A stretch of 64,000 nt of DNA, from positions 1,364,001 to 1,428,000 of the forward strand of contig CAVTPU010000001.1 in the NCBI GenBank assembly GCA_963736695.1, given 5' to 3'. Position numbers and translations under genes: made by a program. This document shows positions 25,431-34,341 of the stretch, piece by piece (the first letter of the stretch is position 1; each line of letters starts with the position of its first letter). The DNA is from CAVTPU01 sp963736695. Its GTDB lineage: Bacteria > Actinomycetota > Actinomycetes > Mycobacteriales > Micromonosporaceae. The notes under the pieces are model-generated. The model searched no databases and was not told the origin of the DNA. It saw only the letters and a program-made list of their open reading frames with translations.

Positions 25431-27518
25431 GTGAACCAGCAGATCCTCATCGCGCACGATCTCGTCGGCGTCCCGCCGGCATCGGCGACGACCCCGGCGC
25501 CGATGCCGGCGCCACTGAGCCACCTCGCGACAGTGCTCTCCAACCTGACCTGCTTCGGTTTTGCACTCTCCGCCGAGGCACTCGACGCGCTGCGCGGGTG
25601 CGACGACGACGACCTCACGCGGTGGTGGGGCGAGGTCGAGCCCGTCCTCTCCCACGCGACCGGCGCCGACCGGGAGATGGAAGAGTTCATCGTCTATCGA
25701 AACTTCCCGGCCGAGGTGCTCGCGATGGACGAGGCCGAGTATTGGTTCCGGCAGATCCTGATGTATTGGGGGCTGCCCAACAAGTGGGTGACCACGCCGG
25801 CGCAGGAGCGTCCGGCACTGGCTGCGACCACCCGCCCCCGAGTGCTACACCTGGCCGACGCGGGCTCGCTCGACCGGATCCTCGCCGGACTACTCGCGGC
25901 CCCAGCACGCTGGGTCGACCAACAGTGGGGCGAGGTCAGCACGCTGCTCGCAAACTCGGATGACGTGGTCGACCTGACCGCCGTACCGTTTGGGGAGAAC
26001 CGGGTGCGGCTCGCGGCCTGGCTGTTGGAGCACGGTCGGGCCGCGAGTGTCGGCACCGCGACCGACGTGTTGCGCCTGACTGTCGCGCTCTCCGAGGGCG
26101 ACGTGAGCCTGCGCACGCCGTGCCGGTTGCGGGCACTGCGGCGCGCCGAGCGGCGGTTTCTGCTCGGGCTGCTCGACGAAGCCGCGAACCTCGATGAGGA
26201 CATCGCGCGGCATCCGGAGCAGTTCAAGCGGCTGCTGCGCGCGCTGCGTCCCGGCGACTATCGCACCCGGTTCCCGCGCGTGGTCGCGGCCTATGACCGG
26301 CTCTATCGCGGGGAACCGGTGCCCCGATTCGGCTCGGATCTCGAGCGCCTTCTCGCGGCCAACGATCCGGCCGCGCTCGACCTGCTGCGCACGCGGCCCG
26401 GCGAGTTCGCCCGACGTCTGCACGCGACGGTTCTCCTGTTCGGCGGCGCCGCGACGGACGCCTTCGCCAAGGTGCTGCCCGACCTCACCACCATGCAGTT
26501 GGTCAGGCTGCACCGCTATCTGCACACTGTGGACACTCACCGGTGGCGAACCTTCCCGCCGCGTGGCGATTGGCGCAAGATGCAGATCGTCGAGAACGAC
26601 TCGCGACGGCGTCTGCCGGCGGACGCCCGCGACCGGTTGCTCGCCGCGATCGGCGGCCAGATCGGCGAACGGATGAGCACTCTCGGCCCGGTGGCGCTCG
26701 CGCCGGAGGCCGACTGGGTGAAACTGCCGACCAACGACGGCGACCTGTCGCCCTACGGTCGGGGCACGGTCTTTCCCCTGCCGGACAACGTCACGTTCGT
26801 GCGGACCGCGAGCTATTGGCGGTCCGGTCCGACGACCGGCAGCATCTGGTATGACAACGGCTGGAGCTTCTTCGGTCCTGATTGGACTCCGATGGGTGCG
26901 TGCTGTTGGGATCATCCGGCATTTCACGGCGCGGCGGTCTTCTCCGGTGACCCCACCAACAGCAAGGACCCGCAGGGCCGCGCATGCCAGGCTATCGACC
27001 TGTTGGTGGATGAGTTGGCGACGCACGGTGTGGCGTTCGCCGTGTGGAGCGTGCTCGCCTATAGCCACCTTCCTTTCTCCAGCGCCGAGGAGGTCTTCGG
27101 GACACTGCACTGGGGCGACGACGCCGATGCGGGAGAGATCCTCGACCCGAGCCGGTGTCAGCTCGCCTTCGAGCTCACCGGTGACCACCTCACCACGTTT
27201 GTCGCCTGTCTCGATGTGCGCGCGCGTCAACTGATCTATCTCGACGCGCACCTCGGCGCCCGAGTCGAATCGGCCGGCGCCAACGGAGAGATCCTGCGCC
27301 ACAGCGTGCCGGCCTATCTGGAATATCTCGACCGTCTGCCGAGCGTGCGTGACCTCTTCGCGCACTCGGCGACCGCGCCGGACGGCCTGCCGGTCCGCTA
27401 TGACGACCGCGATGTGCGCATCGACGGTGGGCCGGCATATGTGTTTCGTCCGGCGAACGAGAAGAACGCCTTCGATCCGCTGGAGATCTCGTTGTTGCTG
27501 GGACGGTCGGTCGGTTAG
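25431..27518 (+). CDS. Ter-associated SCO0854/MXAN_6230-like protein
   Basis: 695 residues, GTG 25431 with GGAG upstream. Order: helical N-terminal domain with FIVYRNFP and AEYWFRQILMYWG; helical middle with R-R-A-E-R-R-F-L-L-G and P-G-D-Y-R-T-R-F-P; a WRTFPPRGDWRKMQ motif near 380; then a beta-rich TerD-like part (GTVFPLPDN, YWRSGPTTGSIWYDNG, AVFSGDPTNS, VLAYSHLPFSS). This is the layout of proteins linked to tellurite-resistance (Ter) stress systems. No Ter operon is visible, but a nuclease/ATPase unit follows. 15 of its 16 Tyr codons are TAT. Family assignment from remembered patterns; function unknown. Confidence 0.6.
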   Translation: MNQQILIAHDLVGVPPASATTPAPMPAPLSHLATVLSNLTCFGFALSAEALDALRGCDDDDLTRWWGEVEPVLSHATGADREMEEFIVYRNFPAEVLAMDEAEYWFRQILMYWGLPNKWVTTPAQERPALAATTRPRVLHLADAGSLDRILAGLLAAPARWVDQQWGEVSTLLANSDDVVDLTAVPFGENRVRLAAWLLEHGRAASVGTATDVLRLTVALSEGDVSLRTPCRLRALRRAERRFLLGLLDEAANLDEDIARHPEQFKRLLRALRPGDYRTRFPRVVAAYDRLYRGEPVPRFGSDLERLLAANDPAALDLLRTRPGEFARRLHATVLLFGGAATDAFAKVLPDLTTMQLVRLHRYLHTVDTHRWRTFPPRGDWRKMQIVENDSRRRLPADARDRLLAAIGGQIGERMSTLGPVALAPEADWVKLPTNDGDLSPYGRGTVFPLPDNVTFVRTASYWRSGPTTGSIWYDNGWSFFGPDWTPMGACCWDHPAFHGAAVFSGDPTNSKDPQGRACQAIDLLVDELATHGVAFAVWSVLAYSHLPFSSAEEVFGTLHWGDDADAGEILDPSRCQLAFELTGDHLTTFVACLDVRARQLIYLDAHLGARVESAGANGEILRHSVPAYLEYLDRLPSVRDLFAHSATAPDGLPVRYDDRDVRIDGGPAYVFRPANEKNAFDPLEISLLLGRSVG

Positions 27519-27540
27519 CATGGCCGTGGCGCCGGCCATG
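27519..27540 (+). terminator. Terminator after the Ter-associated gene
   Basis: CATGGCCG (27519-27526) pairs with CGGCCATG (27533-27540) around a 6-nt loop, immediately after the stop codon, and is followed by a pyrimidine tract rich in T. It separates this gene from the nuclease operon that begins at 27705. Confidence 0.65.
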
Positions 27541-27690
27541 GGAGTCCTTCCTTCTATTCTTAGGCTCATAACCTGAAATGCAGGGTTCCCGCTTTCCGGC
27601 GCCTCATCTCTTTGATCGCTCAGCCGACAAACGACAACCGGTCCGCCCGGCATTGCCCAAACGGGTGAGGCGATCACGCACCTTCATCCG

Positions 27691-27696
27691 TAGTGT
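27691..27696 (+). promoter_or_regulatory. Candidate -10 box of a leaderless nuclease operon
   Basis: TAGTGT lies 8 nt before GTG 27705 and no Shine-Dalgarno sequence fits that start. Transcription would begin at or next to the start codon. No good -35 hexamer was seen. Confidence 0.4.
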
Positions 27697-27704
27697 GACT
27701 GACC

Positions 27705-28805
27705 GTGACCAATCGGGGACGGGGTGCGACACAGTGGTGGGCGAACCTACCCACCGGCCGCGTCACCCGACTCGAGGGCCCCACCGCCGAATTGATCGCC
27801 CTCGCACTCGATCCCCTGCCCACCGGCGCGCCGGCCGTCATCGCCTATCGGTCCACCTGGCCAGAGTCGACGTCCACCCTCACCCTCGCCCTGCTCGACG
27901 AGCTCGAACGCGCCGCCCGCACACTCTTCCCGGCGTGGTTGCCCGAGGCTGCGGGCATCACCGGACCGGGAGGCGCGGGAGTCGCCGCCGTCCGCGCGAT
28001 CGCATTCGCCTCCGCCGCCGAGTCGGCGCACTTCGGCCCGTTCCTCGCCGACCTCGCTGAGGCCGCGCTGCGTGCTCGGCGTACCCGGGAAGGATCCTTT
28101 GCCCCGGTCGTGCGAGCCGAAGGACTCGCTCGGGTGCTCGCCGACGCCTATCGCCGCAGCCACGTCACCCTGCTCGTCGACGTGCCCGACGACCTCACCC
28201 CCGCCGCCGACAACGCCCTCGCGGCGAGCATGGAGTGGATCACCCCGCACGGCTTCGCAGTCTGGCTCACCGGCGCGCCCCTCACAACCACAGACCGGTT
28301 CGAGACCGTACGCGTGGACCTGCCCGCCCATCTCACCCAGCTGCCCGACATCGGCGACGCCGCCGGCTCAGCCCCGGTCCCAGCCCCGTCTCCTCGCCCG
28401 CCGACACCGGCGCGGACGCCTGACCTGCTGCACTATCCGCCGCTCGCCGGCCAACCCCACCCCGGCAGTGCGGCCGAACGGGTAATGGAGGCGAGACTAC
28501 GCACATGCGACTGGGCGGTCGGACGCGCCTGGAACCAGACCTATCAGTCACACCTGCTCGCGCGCCAATTCCGGTTGGATCTATGGTGGGCGGCGGAACG
28601 CTGTGTGGTCGAGATCGACGGGCCCGAACACTGGACCGCCGTGCACTATGCCGACGATCGCCGCCGTGACGTGCACCTGCAACTGGACGGTTGCGCCGTG
28701 CTTCGCTTCACCAACGCGGACGTGCTCGACGATCTGCCCACAGTGGTCGCCCAGATCGAACGTTTCATCCGGCGCAGGCGAGAAGACATGGGAGTCACGA
28801 CGTGA
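27705..28805 (+). CDS. DUF559/VSR-like PD-(D/E)XK endonuclease
   Basis: 366 residues from GTG 27705. The first 230 residues form an uncharacterised domain with a possible nucleotide-binding-like fold (VTLLVDVPDDL, GFAVWLTGAPL strands). A Pro-rich linker follows, then a C-terminal nuclease of DUF559/Vsr type: AAERVMEARL helix, RLDL with Asp292, VVEIDG with Glu303 and Asp305, then R-R-D-V-H-L-Q-L-D-G-C-A-V-L-R-F-T-N. The catalytic set is complete, so it should cut DNA. It overlaps the next gene by 4 nt and heads a three-gene unit with a HerA-like motor, suggesting a DNA-targeting defence or repair complex. Confidence 0.78.
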   Translation: MTNRGRGATQWWANLPTGRVTRLEGPTAELIALALDPLPTGAPAVIAYRSTWPESTSTLTLALLDELERAARTLFPAWLPEAAGITGPGGAGVAAVRAIAFASAAESAHFGPFLADLAEAALRARRTREGSFAPVVRAEGLARVLADAYRRSHVTLLVDVPDDLTPAADNALAASMEWITPHGFAVWLTGAPLTTTDRFETVRVDLPAHLTQLPDIGDAAGSAPVPAPSPRPPTPARTPDLLHYPPLAGQPHPGSAAERVMEARLRTCDWAVGRAWNQTYQSHLLARQFRLDLWWAAERCVVEIDGPEHWTAVHYADDRRRDVHLQLDGCAVLRFTNADVLDDLPTVVAQIERFIRRRREDMGVTT

Positions 28806-29485
28806 CCACGAACATTGACGAGATCATCCCCCAGCTGCGTGTGCCCGAGATCGCCGCGATGGTGGTCCTCATGGCGCAAGCCCGTCAGGTCTCCAACCCC
28901 GACCTGACGAAACTCACCGGAAGTGGGCTGGACAAACCAAACCGCGAGCGACTTAACAACTGGACATTGATCGAAAGCGTTGAGATCAAAAGAAGCTATT
29001 GGCATGAACTGACCGAACGTGGGTGGCACGCCTGCCGCATGCTGCACGAGTTTCCTCGTCCGGGGCGGTCGGGATCGGCGGGAGGCGCACTCTACGCCCT
29101 ACTCGCGGGAGTTGACCGAGCCCTCGGGCAGCGCCGGATCAGCACACCTGAGTTCTTCGGAACTGATGAGCCCGGGCCGGACACCAAGACCGCCATGCCG
29201 ACGGCCGTTAACGTGGAGCCGACGGAGGTCGAGCGTCTGATCCGTGCCGCCTATCGCGAGCTCGCACCGACGCCCGGCGACTGGGTCGGCCTCGCTGACC
29301 TGCGCGACCGGCTCGCGGCGGTGCCCCGCACGGAGGTCGACGCGGCACTGCGCCGTCTGGCCCGCGAGCCCGAGGTGCACCTGGCTCCCGAGACGAACCT
29401 CAAGAGCCTGACCCAGCGCGATCGGGACGCCGCGCTCTGGTTCGGACTCGACTACAGCCACCATCTGTCGATTGAGGGACGATGA
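28802..29485 (+). CDS. Winged-helix-like middle subunit of the nuclease/ATPase operon
   Basis: 227 residues from GTG 28802, which overlaps the nuclease stop as GTGA. The N-terminal part (IAAMVVLMAQARQVSNPDLTKL, then a WTLIE strand and a YWHELTERGWHACR helix) reads like a winged helix of the MarR kind. A second helix-turn-helix-like unit spans about 145-205 (GDWVGLADLRDRLAAVPRTEVDAALRRL). No catalytic motif is visible. It probably bridges the nuclease and the motor or binds DNA. It overlaps the ATPase gene by 4 nt. Not recognised as a named family. Confidence 0.72.
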   Translation: MTTNIDEIIPQLRVPEIAAMVVLMAQARQVSNPDLTKLTGSGLDKPNRERLNNWTLIESVEIKRSYWHELTERGWHACRMLHEFPRPGRSGSAGGALYALLAGVDRALGQRRISTPEFFGTDEPGPDTKTAMPTAVNVEPTEVERLIRAAYRELAPTPGDWVGLADLRDRLAAVPRTEVDAALRRLAREPEVHLAPETNLKSLTQRDRDAALWFGLDYSHHLSIEGR

Positions 29486-32400
29486 TCGAAGCAGAACGCC
29501 GCGCACTCGCCGCACTGAACTTCTCCTATACCCTCGCGAACGAGGACGTGTGGAGAAAGTCCGACGTCAATGTCCCCGAGTTGAACCACGCCGTCGTTGA
29601 CAGCGTCTTCCAGGATGTCGACATCATCGGATCGGGCGGCGGGTCGAGTCCCATCGGTGTGGTAGTGCAGGGCCGCAACGGATCCGGCAAGACACATATG
29701 GTCGGCATGCTCCGGGAACACACCCAGAAGCAGGGAGGCTATTTCTTCCTCATCAACCTCATGAACGGAAAGACGTTCTGGGAGAGCGCTGCCCTCGGCG
29801 TGGTGGACGGGCTGCTCCGCAACAACGCGAGCTGGCTCACCCAGGTGAAGGCGTTCCTGCGCCGGCTGACACCGACGCTCGGACTGTCCGCCGAGACCCG
29901 GGACGCGATCGCCGGCGACATTCCGCTCACCCCCGACCATCTCGACGCCTTCATCATCGGACTGCGGACTCTCGACCGTGCACTCGGCCAGGAGACTCAG
30001 GACACCGCCCGGGCGCTGGTGTTGCACAACTGCGACGACTTCGCCGCGCAGGATCTCGCATATGCCTATTTCCAGTCGCAGGACCTCGGCGAATCTCCGG
30101 AACGCACGAAGTGGAGACTCACCGCACAGCCCAGAACCTCGCAGCTGATCGTGCGCGACCTCACCAAACTCTTCGCCATCACCGGGCCGACCGTGATCGC
30201 GATCGACCAGGTCGACGGCTTGTTCGCCAACGCCGTCAACTCGATGAACGCCTCCGCCATGCCGATGAGCCCCCAAGACGCGGAGCTGGTCGGACAGATC
30301 GGCGATGGACTCATGGCGCTGCGGGACATGTGCCGCCGGACGCTCACGGTGATGATGTGCGTCCCGGCCAGCTGGGCGCTCATCAAGAACGCGACCGCCG
30401 GGCCGATTCCGGATCGTTTTCGGGAGACGTCACGCATCGACCGCATCGGCGACGCCCGCATCGGACGAGAGTTGGTGCGCCGACGGTTCGATCAGAAGTT
30501 CCGCGAACTCGGCTTCACGCCCCCTTACCCGACCTGGCCCATCCAGGACGCCGCCTTCGACGACGTCGTCAACTTCACCCCACGGCAGCTGCTTCGTGAG
30601 GTGCGCGAACACATCGCCGAATGCCTGCGATCCGGGGTCGTGACGGAACTCGAGCGGTTCGTCGCCGCGGAGAAGCCACGTGTCCCCACAAGCTGCGGAC
30701 CAAGTCCCAGCCCGACTGCCGATGCTCTCATCGCTGACCCCGCGCAGCTCGACGCGTGGGACGACCGATTCACGGCGCTGCGCGACGAGGCGGAGATCTC
30801 CGCCGCCCTCGATCCGACCACTGAGGACACGGTGATGCCGGCACTGCTCGCGGCCGGACTCTCGGCGTGGGTCGAAGAACGAGGCGGGGCCGGCACGGCG
30901 TACAAGGTCGATCCTCCGCCGGGAATGCGTCCGGCGCTGCACGCCCGCCTGCGACTGGTGCTGGACGAGGAGAAGGACCAGGAGGTCCACTGGGCGTTTC
31001 GGGCAATCTCGAGCAACAGCGCCATCGCCGCGCTCTCCCGGATCCGCGCGGCGAGCACCGACTCGGGACTCGACAGGGATGTCGCCACACGACATCTGAC
31101 ACTGCTACGCAATCTCCCATGGTCAGCAGGCCCGAAGACCACCGCGACGATTGCGGCGTTCCGCGACGCGGGTGGTGTTCACACCCGGGTCAGCGATGAA
31201 GACCTGCGCACCTTCACGGCGCTGCGGCAGATGCTCGATGAGCATGACGAATCACTGGGGGCATGGCTCATCGCCAGACAGCCGGCGAGTCAGACCACCC
31301 TGTTTCAGACGATGCTGCCCCCATCGGCCGACGACGCCGGCCCGCCGACGACATCTCCGCAGCCGACACCGGCCGGACCCACGACGCACATCCCCGAACA
31401 ACGCGAGCCCGAACCTCCACTCACGACGGAGGTGGCGCCGCTTGAGGTCGACGGACGGCCCGACGCGCCCGATGCGCCCACCGTGCCGCTCGGGACAGGC
31501 ATGGTCGATGGCCGAGCATTCGGAGTGGACCTGGAAGCGTTGCGCAAACACACCGCGCTGTTCGCCGGATCGGGCTCCGGGAAGACGGTGCTGATCCGCC
31601 GACTGGTGGAGGAATGCGCCCTGCAAGGAGTCTCGGCGATCGTGCTCGATCCCAACAACGACCTCTCCCGACTGGGCGACGCACCCCCGGAGACGCCCGA
31701 CGGATGGGGCGAGGGCGACGACGCGAAGTCGCGCGAATATCGCGAAACCGTCGACGTGGTTGTCTGGACGCCGCGGATCACTTCCGGCCGCCCGTTGAGT
31801 TTTCAGCCACTGCCCAACTTCGCGGCGGTGCGCAACGACCCGGACGAGTTCCAGGCGGCAATCGATATCGCGGCGTCGATGCTCGCCCCCCGGGCCCGGG
31901 TGGACGGCAAGACAGCCAAGGCTCGACTGGGGCAGGCCGTGCTTCGTGACGCGCTGGACTACTACGCGGAGAAGGGCGGCACGGGCGGGCGACTCGGCGA
32001 CTTCATCGACCTGCTGCGCGATCTGCCCGAGGACGTGAGCGCCCTGAACAAAGGGCAACGCCTCGCCGCCGAGCTCGCCGAGATCTTGACGGCCGAGATG
32101 GTCAATGATCCGCTTTTCGGAGGGGAGGGCGTCCCGGTCGATCCGAACACGCTGCTCACACCGGCCCCGGGCAAGCGGGCCAGGGTCTCGGTGATCAGCT
32201 TTATCGGGCTCAACTCCGACGAGCAGAAGCAGGGCTTCGTCAACCAGTTGCAGATGGCACTCTTCTCCTGGATCAAACGCAACCCGGCCGGCGACCGACC
32301 GCTCGGCGGGCTCTTCGTCATGGACGAGGCACAGACTCTCGCCCCTTCGACCGGGAACACGAGTTGCACGAAGAGCACCCTCGCCCTCGTGTCACAGGCC

Positions 32401-32715
32401 CGCAAATACGGTCTCGGGCTCGTCTTCGCCACCCAGGCGCCGAAGGGACTGCACAACCACATCCCTGGCAACTGTGCGACCCAGTTCTTCGGCCTGCTCA
32501 ACAGTCCGACGCAGATCGCCGCCGCCAAAGAGATGGCACAGGCGAAGGGGGGCAGCGTGCCCGAGATCGGCCTGCTCCGCGCCGGGCAGTTCTACGCGGC
32601 GACGGAGGGCTCGTCGTTTGTGAAGATCCAGGCACCGATGTGTCTGACCCATCACCCGCGCGCGCCGCTGACGCCCGAGGAAGTGATCGCCCGCTCCCAC
32701 ACCGACATCGGGTGA
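29482..32715 (+). CDS. Two-ATPase protein: N-terminal AAA/STAND-like plus C-terminal HerA/FtsK-type motor
   Basis: 1077 residues. N-terminal P-loop GRNGSGKT (64-71) with a Walker B-like VIAIDQVDG (238-246) belongs to an AAA/ORC-like domain. A helical region and a long Pro-rich linker (about 615-680) follow. The C-terminal domain is HerA-like: GSGSGKT (696-702), VLDPNNDLSRL after it, Walker B LFVMDEAQTLAPS (944-956) and a late SQARKYGLGLVFATQAPKG block with the polar sensor residues. HerA-type hexamers translocate DNA. Coupled to a nuclease and a winged-helix protein by 4-nt overlaps, it fits a DNA-processing or anti-phage machine of uncharacterised type. Confidence 0.85.
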   Translation: MIEAERRALAALNFSYTLANEDVWRKSDVNVPELNHAVVDSVFQDVDIIGSGGGSSPIGVVVQGRNGSGKTHMVGMLREHTQKQGGYFFLINLMNGKTFWESAALGVVDGLLRNNASWLTQVKAFLRRLTPTLGLSAETRDAIAGDIPLTPDHLDAFIIGLRTLDRALGQETQDTARALVLHNCDDFAAQDLAYAYFQSQDLGESPERTKWRLTAQPRTSQLIVRDLTKLFAITGPTVIAIDQVDGLFANAVNSMNASAMPMSPQDAELVGQIGDGLMALRDMCRRTLTVMMCVPASWALIKNATAGPIPDRFRETSRIDRIGDARIGRELVRRRFDQKFRELGFTPPYPTWPIQDAAFDDVVNFTPRQLLREVREHIAECLRSGVVTELERFVAAEKPRVPTSCGPSPSPTADALIADPAQLDAWDDRFTALRDEAEISAALDPTTEDTVMPALLAAGLSAWVEERGGAGTAYKVDPPPGMRPALHARLRLVLDEEKDQEVHWAFRAISSNSAIAALSRIRAASTDSGLDRDVATRHLTLLRNLPWSAGPKTTATIAAFRDAGGVHTRVSDEDLRTFTALRQMLDEHDESLGAWLIARQPASQTTLFQTMLPPSADDAGPPTTSPQPTPAGPTTHIPEQREPEPPLTTEVAPLEVDGRPDAPDAPTVPLGTGMVDGRAFGVDLEALRKHTALFAGSGSGKTVLIRRLVEECALQGVSAIVLDPNNDLSRLGDAPPETPDGWGEGDDAKSREYRETVDVVVWTPRITSGRPLSFQPLPNFAAVRNDPDEFQAAIDIAASMLAPRARVDGKTAKARLGQAVLRDALDYYAEKGGTGGRLGDFIDLLRDLPEDVSALNKGQRLAAELAEILTAEMVNDPLFGGEGVPVDPNTLLTPAPGKRARVSVISFIGLNSDEQKQGFVNQLQMALFSWIKRNPAGDRPLGGLFVMDEAQTLAPSTGNTSCTKSTLALVSQARKYGLGLVFATQAPKGLHNHIPGNCATQFFGLLNSPTQIAAAKEMAQAKGGSVPEIGLLRAGQFYAATEGSSFVKIQAPMCLTHHPRAPLTPEEVIARSHTDIG

Positions 32716-32760
32716 CGTACGGACCGATCGCGCGACATTCGTGGCGCTTGCATCGCAGAC

Positions 32761-32804
32761 CTGGGAGTGTTCCACCACCGCTTCCGGGGGTAGAACACTC
32801 CCAG
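32761..32804 (+). terminator. Terminator of the nuclease/HerA operon
   Basis: A perfect 12-bp stem, CTGGGAGTGTTC (32761-32772) and its complement (32793-32804), with a 20-nt loop, 45 nt after the HerA-like gene stop. It insulates this operon from the RNA-repair genes. The rest of the gap 32716-32937 holds nothing recognisable. Confidence 0.7.
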
Positions 32805-32937
32805 ACTCACGTTTCCCGTTCACCAGAGCCGATAGATGATTCCGTCAGGACACAGACGCGCGGCACCGAAGCGCCGAGCCTCGGCGCGACGCGCCGGCCG
32901 CTCGTTTTCGGGTTGCGTGACTCGGCATGATGAAGGG

Positions 32938-34341
32938 GTGCTGCTGACGCTGACCACCACCCACGAACCCGCGACCGATCTCGGCTATCTGCTGGTCAAA
33001 CATCCGGATCGCATGCATTCGGCCTCAACTGCAGCCGGTACGGCGTACGTGTGGTATCCGGAGGCGACGGCGGCGCGCTGCACGGCGGCGCTGCTGCTCG
33101 ACGTCGACCCGGTCGGTCTGGCCAGGCCCGCGAAGGGCACGCGCACGCCGGGCGGCTTCGCGCTGGGGCGATATGTCAACGACCGTCCTTATGCCGCGTC
33201 GAGCCTGCTCACGGTGGCGATGGGTCGGGTGTTCCGGACCGCGATGAACGGGCGCAGCAACGATCGGCCCGACCTCGCGCAGACGCCGATCCCGTTGGAG
33301 ATTGAGATCCCGGCGCTGCCGTGTCGCGGCGGGCCGGACATCGCGACCCGGCTCTTCGCTCCGCTCGGGTGGAGTGTGGAGGCGTCCCCGATCGCCCTCG
33401 ATCCGGAGTTTCCCGAGTGGGGTGACTCTCGTTATGTGCGGCTGCGGCTCACCGGAACGCTGCGGCTCGCCGACGCGCTCAACCATCTTTATGTGCTGTT
33501 GCCGGTGCTCGACGACGCCAAACACTATTGGGTCAGTGCCGCCGAGGTCGACAAGCTGCTCAACGCTGGCGAGGGTTGGCTGCCCGAACATCCGGCGAAG
33601 GAGCTCATCATTCGGCGTTATCTCGCCGGTCGCCGGTCGCTGACGATGTCCGCGTTGGAGCGGCTGCGGGATCTCGCCACACCCGAGGAGGCCGATGACG
33701 AGGCCAGCGAGGCCGCCGAGGTCGCGACGGAAGACAAGAAGCCACTGGTACGCATACGCAAGGACGCTGTTCTCGCCGCGCTCGCCGAGTCTGGGGCGAC
33801 GAGCGTGCTCGACCTCGGTTGCGGGCCGGGCGCATTGTTGATGGAACTCGCGCACGACAGGCGGCTCACCCGCGTCGTCGGTGTCGACGTCTCAACGCTG
33901 AGCCTGCACATCGCGAAGCGGCGACTCAAACTCGACCAAGTGTCCGATCGGGAACGCGATCGGATCACGCTGCTGCACTCGGCACTGACCTATCACGACG
34001 ATCGGCTTATCGGTTATGACGCGGCGGTGTTGATGGAGGTGATCGAACATGTCGACGAGGCGCGGTTGCCGGCGCTCGCGCGGGCGGTGTTCGGTCACGC
34101 GGCGCCGCAGACCGTCATCGTGACGACACCCAACGTGGAATACAACGTGCGCTATGCCGGTCTGACCGGACTGCGACACTCGGACCATCGGTTCGAGTGG
34201 ACTCGCGCCCAATTCGCCTCCTGGGCGCAGCAGGTCGCGTCCGATTTCGGCTACGCGGTCGAGATCCGCCCAGTCGGTGACCTCGACGACGAGGTCGGTG
34301 CCCCCACTCAACTCGCGTGCTTTCAGAAGGAGACCCGGTGA
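32938..34341 (+). CDS. hen1: Hen1 RNA 3'-terminal ribose 2'-O-methyltransferase
   Basis: 467 residues from GTG 32938; the frame is open upstream, but the family starts LLTLTTTHEPATDLGYLL. The N-terminal half is the bacterial Hen1 N domain (AAEVDKLLNAGEGWLPEHPAKE). The C-terminal half is a SAM methyltransferase with VLDLGCGPGALL, the EVIEHVDEARL metal-site region and VTTPNVEYNV, ending with HRFEWTRAQF. It methylates the 2'-OH at the cut end of RNA during repair so that resealed RNA resists re-cleavage. Its stop overlaps the Pnkp start (GTGA), matching the known Pnkp-Hen1 pair. Confidence 0.96.
   Translation: MLLTLTTTHEPATDLGYLLVKHPDRMHSASTAAGTAYVWYPEATAARCTAALLLDVDPVGLARPAKGTRTPGGFALGRYVNDRPYAASSLLTVAMGRVFRTAMNGRSNDRPDLAQTPIPLEIEIPALPCRGGPDIATRLFAPLGWSVEASPIALDPEFPEWGDSRYVRLRLTGTLRLADALNHLYVLLPVLDDAKHYWVSAAEVDKLLNAGEGWLPEHPAKELIIRRYLAGRRSLTMSALERLRDLATPEEADDEASEAAEVATEDKKPLVRIRKDAVLAALAESGATSVLDLGCGPGALLMELAHDRRLTRVVGVDVSTLSLHIAKRRLKLDQVSDRERDRITLLHSALTYHDDRLIGYDAAVLMEVIEHVDEARLPALARAVFGHAAPQTVIVTTPNVEYNVRYAGLTGLRHSDHRFEWTRAQFASWAQQVASDFGYAVEIRPVGDLDDEVGAPTQLACFQKETR

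Noticed and set aside
25890..27677. Long minus-strand open frame of 595 codons opposite the Ter-associated gene
   Set aside because: Low-complexity Arg/Gly/His-rich translation with no family pattern, no ribosome site, and complete overlap with a convincing plus-strand gene; an artefact of high GC.
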